From positions 7,063 through 25,011 of the forward strand of contig JABAAV010000012.1 in assembly GCA_014238595.1 (NCBI GenBank): 17,949 nt of DNA. Reading direction: 5' to 3'. A program made the position numbers and the translations under genes. The notes under the pieces were generated by a model, which saw only the letters and a program-made list of their open reading frames with translations, ran no database searches and had not been told where the DNA came from. Origin of the DNA: Myxococcales bacterium. Its GTDB lineage: Bacteria; Myxococcota_A; Polyangia; Haliangiales; J016. This document shows positions 13,450-17,949 of this stretch, one piece after another; within the stretch, counting starts at the first letter, position 1; each line of letters opens with the position of its first letter.

Positions 13450-15873
13450 TTACAACAAAGAAACAGGATCAACATCCATATAAACAGAAAGTCCTTGCTG
13501 AGTTTCTTTGTCAATTAAAGCGTGGGCAAAATGATGCAACGGTGGACGTGTTGGACAACGAAGCCACAGATGCCATCGTGTTTTTCCGCGTAATTTACGT
13601 AAAGGTGCTTCACTAGGTCCTAATATCAATACAGTATTCAATCGCTTTTTAAGTAAAATCGCTTTTTTGTTCAATAATCGCACCTTCGTTTGAACTAATT
13701 GTTCATTGTCGCCTTCTATTCGAATTAAAATTAAATGACTAAAAGGAGGATATAAATGTTGTTTACGTTCATTTATTTCTTCATGAAAAAACGATTCGTA
13801 ATTTTGTTGTTTTACAGCTTGAATCCATGAACTTTGTGGATTATAGGTTTGTAACATGACATTTCCACCTCGTTGACTACGCCCTGAACGACCTGAAATT
13901 TGTGTTAGCAATTGAACAACACGTTCGGTTGCTCGAAAATCTGGCAAAGACAGTCCCATATCAGCACAAAGGACAGCCGCTAATAATACATTTGGAAAAT
14001 CATGCCCTTTGGCAACAATTTGTGTTCCAACCAAAATATCAATAGTTCCTTGTTGGAATTGATTTAAAATATCATGCAGTTTAGTCCCCTTCGAACTGTC
14101 TTTGTCTAGTCGTTCTATCGTGGCATCAGGATATTGCTTTGTCACTCCTTCCATCAATTTTTCAGTGCCAATACCTTTTCGAATAATTGTATTTTTATTA
14201 CACGAATCACAATAAATTTTTGGCGTACAAGCATAATCACAATAATGACATATCGTCTGCTCTCGATGTTGATGATAAGTGAGAGAAACATAACAATCTG
14301 GACATGTGTCAATATATCCACATTCAGAACACAGTATAAATGTTGAAAAACCACGTCGATTTAACAACAAAATAACCTGCCCTTTTTCTTTGAGAACTCC
14401 TCGTATTGCATTATCTAAAGGAGCTGTAATCATTGATTCTTTATTGGGATGAAAACGTTTAAGATCGATAACATCAACATGAGGCAATGTTGATGCTGTA
14501 GCGCGTTTTTTTAGTGTAAGCATTTGATAACGACCTGTCTGAGCCCAATGATATGTTTCTATAGAAGGTGTTGCCGATCCAAGAACACAAGGAATATTGG
14601 CATGTTTGGCACGCATCAATGCAACATCACGACCATGATAACGTACATTTGTATCTTGTTTAAACGAACTATCATGTTCTTCATCAACAATGATGATACC
14701 GATATTGGTCATCGGTGCATAAATCGCAGAACGAGTACCTAATGCAATGCGTGCTTTACCCTCTTTGAGACGATACCATTGATCGAAACGTTCTCCATCG
14801 CTTAATCCACTGTGTAAAAGAGCCACATCATCGCCAAAACGTTTATAAAACGTCATACTAAGTTGTGGTGTTAATGAAATTTCAGGCACCAATATAATAG
14901 CACATTTCCCCTGTTGAAGAACTTTTTCAATGAGATGTAGGTAAACTTCTGTTTTTCCACTGCCCGTTACACCATAAATCAAGAAGGATTTAAATTCATC
15001 GAGAGAATGGCAAATAGAATCAAAAGTTTTTTGTTGTTCTTTATTTAAGCAATGTTTTGTTTCTGGCTTATCATTAGCTTGCTTTAATGACATTTCCCAT
15101 GCATTGCGATTGATTTTTTTACGCTCCATCTTTACTAAACCATCTTTAATTAAGTTTCGGAGATGTGATGACGCATTGGGCATAAGATTTTTCAAAACTG
15201 ACACCTCAATACGCCCTCCACTTTGTTGTATTTGTTCAAAAACAGCCCGTCGTTTCAAAGCACGTTTTAACAAAACAATAGCTTGAGATTCATTTTGTAA
15301 AACAGCAACCATGCTTGTTTTTTCTTGAACTCTTGACTGATAATTTCTGGTGTCAATGGTTAATAACCCTAACGCAACTAACCTATTGAGTCTTGCCATT
15401 GGTATTTTATGTTTTTTCAATATCTTCAAAGAAGCTTTGCCTTTGAACGTTTCAACAATATGAAGTGCCTTTTTATCCATAGCGTTTAATTTTGTATCAG
15501 TACTATATTGCTCATTGGTTAAAGAAACCGTTGCATCTATCGTCATCGTACTACCTACAGGTAATGCTAACCGGAGCACTTCTCCAAGAGGGGCATGATA
15601 ATAGTCGGATATCCAACGACAAAGCTTGATAATTTCTGGATAGATCATCGGATTGAAATCAATAATACTGTCGATATCTCGAAATCTTTTAATATGAGAT
15701 GGCGCTGTTTGAACAACATCAACAACGACACCTTGTATCGATTGTGACCCAAGACGAACAAGAACACGTGAACCTATATGAGGAATAGAATCTGTTGAAG
15801 ACTTGTAGAAAAACGTTTGAAACAAAGGCAATGCAACAGCAACTTCAACAAAGACATGTTCTTGATCTGTCAT
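13450..15873 (-). CDS. priA: Primosomal protein N', replication restart helicase
   Basis: PriA is the 3'-5' superfamily 2 helicase that recognises stalled forks and reloads the replicative helicase. The 807-residue protein has a DNA-binding N-terminal region (1-~270), Walker A GVTGSGKT (301-308), DEEH box (397-400), and helicase motif GSATPS (432-437). The eight zinc-binding cysteines are all present: C515/518, C524/527, C542/545, C555/558. VGTQIVAKGHDF (615-626) and QISGRSGR (658-665) follow. Length is within the family range. Start ATG 15873 gives MTDQEHVFVEVAV, matching the family's V-x-V-A-x-P opening. No Shine-Dalgarno is present; galU ends 12 bp upstream and the start codon sits in the loop of a long inverted repeat. 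Confidence 0.95.
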   Translation of the reverse strand: MTDQEHVFVEVAVALPLFQTFFYKSSTDSIPHIGSRVLVRLGSQSIQGVVVDVVQTAPSHIKRFRDIDSIIDFNPMIYPEIIKLCRWISDYYHAPLGEVLRLALPVGSTMTIDATVSLTNEQYSTDTKLNAMDKKALHIVETFKGKASLKILKKHKIPMARLNRLVALGLLTIDTRNYQSRVQEKTSMVAVLQNESQAIVLLKRALKRRAVFEQIQQSGGRIEVSVLKNLMPNASSHLRNLIKDGLVKMERKKINRNAWEMSLKQANDKPETKHCLNKEQQKTFDSICHSLDEFKSFLIYGVTGSGKTEVYLHLIEKVLQQGKCAIILVPEISLTPQLSMTFYKRFGDDVALLHSGLSDGERFDQWYRLKEGKARIALGTRSAIYAPMTNIGIIIVDEEHDSSFKQDTNVRYHGRDVALMRAKHANIPCVLGSATPSIETYHWAQTGRYQMLTLKKRATASTLPHVDVIDLKRFHPNKESMITAPLDNAIRGVLKEKGQVILLLNRRGFSTFILCSECGYIDTCPDCYVSLTYHQHREQTICHYCDYACTPKIYCDSCNKNTIIRKGIGTEKLMEGVTKQYPDATIERLDKDSSKGTKLHDILNQFQQGTIDILVGTQIVAKGHDFPNVLLAAVLCADMGLSLPDFRATERVVQLLTQISGRSGRSQRGGNVMLQTYNPQSSWIQAVKQQNYESFFHEEINERKQHLYPPFSHLILIRIEGDNEQLVQTKVRLLNKKAILLKKRLNTVLILGPSEAPLRKLRGKTRWHLWLRCPTRPPLHHFAHALIDKETQQGLSVYMDVDPVSLL

Positions 15874-15907
15874 GAATTAATTAATTTATTGATCAAGAAC
15901 ATGTTTT
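15851..15907 (-). repeat. Long inverted repeat enclosing the galU stop and priA start codons
   Basis: On the plus strand 15854-15867 (ACATGTTCTTGATC) and 15891-15904 are perfect reverse complements over 14 bp. Counting one G:T pair and two further pairs, the arms extend to 15851-15867 and 15891-15907. The 23-nt loop (15868-15890) is AT-rich and holds the galU TAA and the priA ATG. On the minus-strand mRNA this makes a strong hairpin whose arms code for the last residues of GalU (HVLDQ) and first residues of PriA (TDQEHV). There is no U-run after it on the minus strand, so it is not a standard terminator of the operon; on the opposite strand a short T-run follows. A role in coupling, RNA processing or stability is inferred. 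Confidence 0.85.
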
Positions 15908-16731
15908 ATAGCATTGGCAATATGATCACGCATCAAAGCATGTTTTAAACTAGCTTGCATATAACCCAGTGGCTGTCCAACATCATAACGTTCACCTTCA
16001 ATGTGTTTTGCAAACACAGATGTTTTCAAAACATTCAATGCATCGATCAAATGAATTTCACCATCCACTCCTGATGTTGTTTGTTTGAGTCCATCAAAAA
16101 CATCTGTCGTAAAAATATATCTTCCAATGACTGCCTGTGTTGATGATGGTTTTTGTGGTTTTTCAATGAGTTCTGACACCGCAATGAGACCATTGCCTGA
16201 TTCTGTCCCTGAAACAATTCCATAATTCGATGCTGTTTCCAATGGCACATCATAAACACCTAACAAAGGAGCCTTGATCTCATCATAAATACACATGAGT
16301 TGACCTATCGCAGGTTTTTTTTCATTATAAATAAGTTCATCAACTAAAAGAACAGCAAAACAATTCTCTTTGATTTCTGATTCAGCCATTAAAATAGCAT
16401 GTCCCAATCCCAATGGTTCCTTCTGTTCGACAAAGACAATCTCTACCCTGTTAGAAAATCGATTGATTTTATCAGCAAATATTTCACGATTACTATTGTT
16501 GAGTTTTGTTTCTAATTGTTGATCGAATGAAAAATGATTGACAATAACATCTCCATGCCGACCAATAACGATGACAATTTTTTCAATGCCCGAATCAATT
16601 GCTTCATCAATAATAAATTCAATAATTGGTTTATCCACAATCGGAAGCATGGCTTTAGGTATTGCTTTAGTTGCAGGCAAAAATCGACTCGAAAATCCTG
16701 CGGCCGGAATAATAGCAGTACGTAAATTCAT
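15886..16731 (-). CDS. galU: UTP-glucose-1-phosphate uridylyltransferase (divergent)
   Basis: GalU joins UTP and glucose 1-phosphate to UDP-glucose for envelope glycan synthesis. The 281-residue protein has the expected order of motifs: nucleotide-binding RFLPATKAIPKAMLPIVDKP (16-35), EPLGLGHAI (105-113), metal region LLVDEL (128-133), EKPQKP (190-195), GRYIFTTDVFD (203-213), GEIHLIDAL (224-232) and the ending YDVGQPLGYMQA (249-260). It departs from the family consensus at several usually fixed points: FSSR for GxGTR (13-16), PKAML for PKEML, and VDE for the DD pair (131-132). It is still most likely GalU, but a related sugar nucleotidyltransferase with another substrate is possible. ATG 16731 overlaps the flhB TGA (ATGA), so it is translationally coupled to flhB. 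Confidence 0.85.
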   Translation of the reverse strand: MNLRTAIIPAAGFSSRFLPATKAIPKAMLPIVDKPIIEFIIDEAIDSGIEKIVIVIGRHGDVIVNHFSFDQQLETKLNNSNREIFADKINRFSNRVEIVFVEQKEPLGLGHAILMAESEIKENCFAVLLVDELIYNEKKPAIGQLMCIYDEIKAPLLGVYDVPLETASNYGIVSGTESGNGLIAVSELIEKPQKPSSTQAVIGRYIFTTDVFDGLKQTTSGVDGEIHLIDALNVLKTSVFAKHIEGERYDVGQPLGYMQASLKHALMRDHIANAIKHVLDQ

Positions 16732-17810
16732 GATTGATCAATAGTATCACTAAACTTATCATTCATCCCATAGACAAATTGAAGAACAACAGCTACGGCT
16801 TCGTATAATGCTTCAGGAATGGCTTCACCAGGTGTTGTATCTACCAAAGCCCGGGCTAATGGAACATCTAAATAAATAGGCACATCATATTGTCGTGCGA
16901 CGTCTTTAATGAGCTTTGCTGTCAAGCGATACCCTGAAGCCATAACAATAGGTGCATGCATGTTTTCTTTGTCATAACGAATAGCAACGGAAACATGGTC
17001 AGGGTTGACAATGATACAGTCAGCATCTTTAACACTGGTGATCATTTGATGTTGTGATAGCTCTCTATGAAGTCTCTGACGATGTGCTCGATGATGCGGA
17101 TCTCCTTCCATTTCTCGATGCTCTCGTTTGATTTCTTCATGTGTCATTTTTAGGCGATGACGATGACGATATTTTTGCCAAAAATAATCACCCACTCCAG
17201 TCACAAGATAAAACAACATGACCCCAATGAGAATATGAAATGCCGTTCTTTCAATCCAACGCATTGACAAAGCAATAGATGCCGTAGACAGCCGAGAAGC
17301 TTCTTCAATGTAACGACTCAATACAAGGGATACAATCCAAACTGAGCAGATAATTTTTAACAAAGATTTTGAAAGATCAAACCACAGATCAAGAGAAATC
17401 AAACGTTTCAATCCAGATACAAAGTTGATTCGTTCAAAATTCAACTCCAATGGACGAAACGTCAATAAAGGTCCTATCTGAATATAACCTGCAATAAGTG
17501 CGGAAAAAAATGCAATAACAACAACAGGCATAGTGACTTTGCCTATAAACAACATGGCATCGATCCAAGAATAAGATGTTCTTATTATTTGATCATGTTC
17601 AGCTGCATAAAGAATACGTTGTTCAAACCATGAAAGAATGGTCTGCCCTATCCAAGGAACAAAAAAGAACAATGCCAACACTGTGGCACAAAATACAATA
17701 GCAGATGTTAAATCATTGCTCTTTGCAACATTCCCTTTTTTGCGCGCATCAGCAATACGTTTTGAAGTTGGTGGCAGTGTTGGGTTTTTCCCTGATTTTT
17801 GAGATGACAT
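16728..17810 (-). CDS. flhB: FlhB/SctU-type export switch protein of the flagellar or type III secretion apparatus
   Basis: The 360-residue protein has a cytoplasmic N-terminus with the family motif PTSKRIADARKKGNVAKS (14-31), four membrane helices at about 35-55, 85-112, 143-165 and 187-209, and a cytoplasmic domain with EMEGDP (233-238). It controls substrate switching in the inner-membrane export gate through self-cleavage after Asn in an NPTH motif. Here the motif is N269-P270-D271-H272, with Thr replaced by Asp; Asn and Pro are intact, so cleavage remains plausible. The downstream helix reads VPLARAL then EAIPEALYEAVAVVLQFVY, as in both FlhB and SctU. A GGAA Shine-Dalgarno-like sequence lies 7 nt before ATG 17810. 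It follows fliR by 3 bp and overlaps galU. Flagellar FlhB is my default; a non-flagellar SctU is not excluded. Confidence 0.88.
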   Translation of the reverse strand: MSSQKSGKNPTLPPTSKRIADARKKGNVAKSNDLTSAIVFCATVLALFFFVPWIGQTILSWFEQRILYAAEHDQIIRTSYSWIDAMLFIGKVTMPVVVIAFFSALIAGYIQIGPLLTFRPLELNFERINFVSGLKRLISLDLWFDLSKSLLKIICSVWIVSLVLSRYIEEASRLSTASIALSMRWIERTAFHILIGVMLFYLVTGVGDYFWQKYRHRHRLKMTHEEIKREHREMEGDPHHRAHRQRLHRELSQHQMITSVKDADCIIVNPDHVSVAIRYDKENMHAPIVMASGYRLTAKLIKDVARQYDVPIYLDVPLARALVDTTPGEAIPEALYEAVAVVLQFVYGMNDKFSDTIDQS

Positions 17811-17813
17811 CTG

Positions 17814-17949
17814 CTATTTCCAATAACCAATCATTTGATAAATTCGTTCAATACTCTTATCAAATTCATCGACAAGTATTGAAGAAAGTATCGACAAAGA
17901 AATTAAAACACCCAAAACCCCAATGATTGATTTCAAGGGAAGACCTACA
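17814..17949 (-). CDS. fliR: FliR/SctT-type export apparatus protein, C-terminal end
   Basis: A frame entering from the right edge reads V-G-L-P-L-K-S-I-I-G-V-L-G for the first visible residues, continues as one hydrophobic helix, and ends ...YQMIGYWK with TAG at 17814-17816. This is the form of the last membrane helix of FliR/SctT, which has a PLK-x(3)-G motif, and the gene order fliR-flhB with a 3-bp gap is standard. FliR forms the export gate with FliP, FliQ and FlhB. Only ~44 residues are visible, so flagellar versus type III secretion origin cannot be decided. Confidence 0.75.
   Translation of the reverse strand, partial: VGLPLKSIIGVLGVLISLSILSSILVDEFDKSIERIYQMIGYWK

Noticed and set aside
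17153..17172. Short tandem repeat gatgac
   Set aside because: Only about two and a half copies, encoding the His-Arg stretch of FlhB after its last membrane helix; ordinary coding sequence.

Overview
The window is AT-rich (by eye about 60% A+T) and densely packed with bacterial genes. It carries a complete or nearly complete set of ordinary housekeeping enzymes, a lipoprotein-type thioredoxin and the end of a FliR/FlhB-type export apparatus locus, so the source is a diderm bacterium with a flagellum or a type III secretion system. Two poorly characterised genes, a receiver-like/GHKL-ATPase protein at 1334-2365 and an all-helical protein at 2378-3445, recall families I associate with former Deltaproteobacteria (Myxococcota/Bdellovibrionota-like lineages). 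This lineage suggestion rests on recall and is tentative. I see no tRNA, rRNA, CRISPR array, insertion sequence or phage gene.

Layout. 1-630 (+) is the 3' part of a phosphonate/phosphate-type ABC permease. It converges on a thioredoxin-fold lipoprotein gene at 654-1214 (-). After a divergent gap, a plus-strand run holds the GHKL ATPase (1334-2365), the helical protein (2378-3445), a probable small protein (3482-3691) and glutamine-dependent NAD synthetase nadE (3697-5334). The nadE 3' end overlaps the 3' end of pdxA (5306-6244, -). A divergent promoter region leads to a short MgtE-type Mg2+ transporter (6404-7432, +) and a DksA/TraR-like zinc-finger regulator (7436-7837, +). These converge on a minus-strand operon transcribed as class I aminotransferase, prmC, Wzx/MATE-like flippase (11558 down to 7932). 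Upstream of it, a second minus-strand operon runs fliR, flhB, galU, priA, fmt, rpe (17949 down to 11808).

How the genes fit together. fmt (initiator formylation) and prmC (release-factor methylation) serve translation. priA restarts replication forks. nadE and pdxA make NAD and pyridoxal phosphate, and the aminotransferase uses the latter. rpe and galU feed sugar-phosphate and UDP-glucose metabolism, and the flippase probably exports a lipid-linked glycan. The joining of export-apparatus genes to galU-priA-fmt-rpe by tight or overlapping junctions is the main contextual oddity.

The most notable non-coding structure is a 14-bp perfect inverted repeat (17 bp with one G:U pair) at the galU-priA junction, which places the galU stop and priA start codons in a 23-nt loop. 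Smaller inverted repeats also enclose the start codons of pdxA, prmC, fmt and the small ORF at 3482. The best candidate for an undescribed system is the adjacent GHKL-ATPase/helical-protein pair. FlhB carries an NPDH cleavage motif instead of NPTH.
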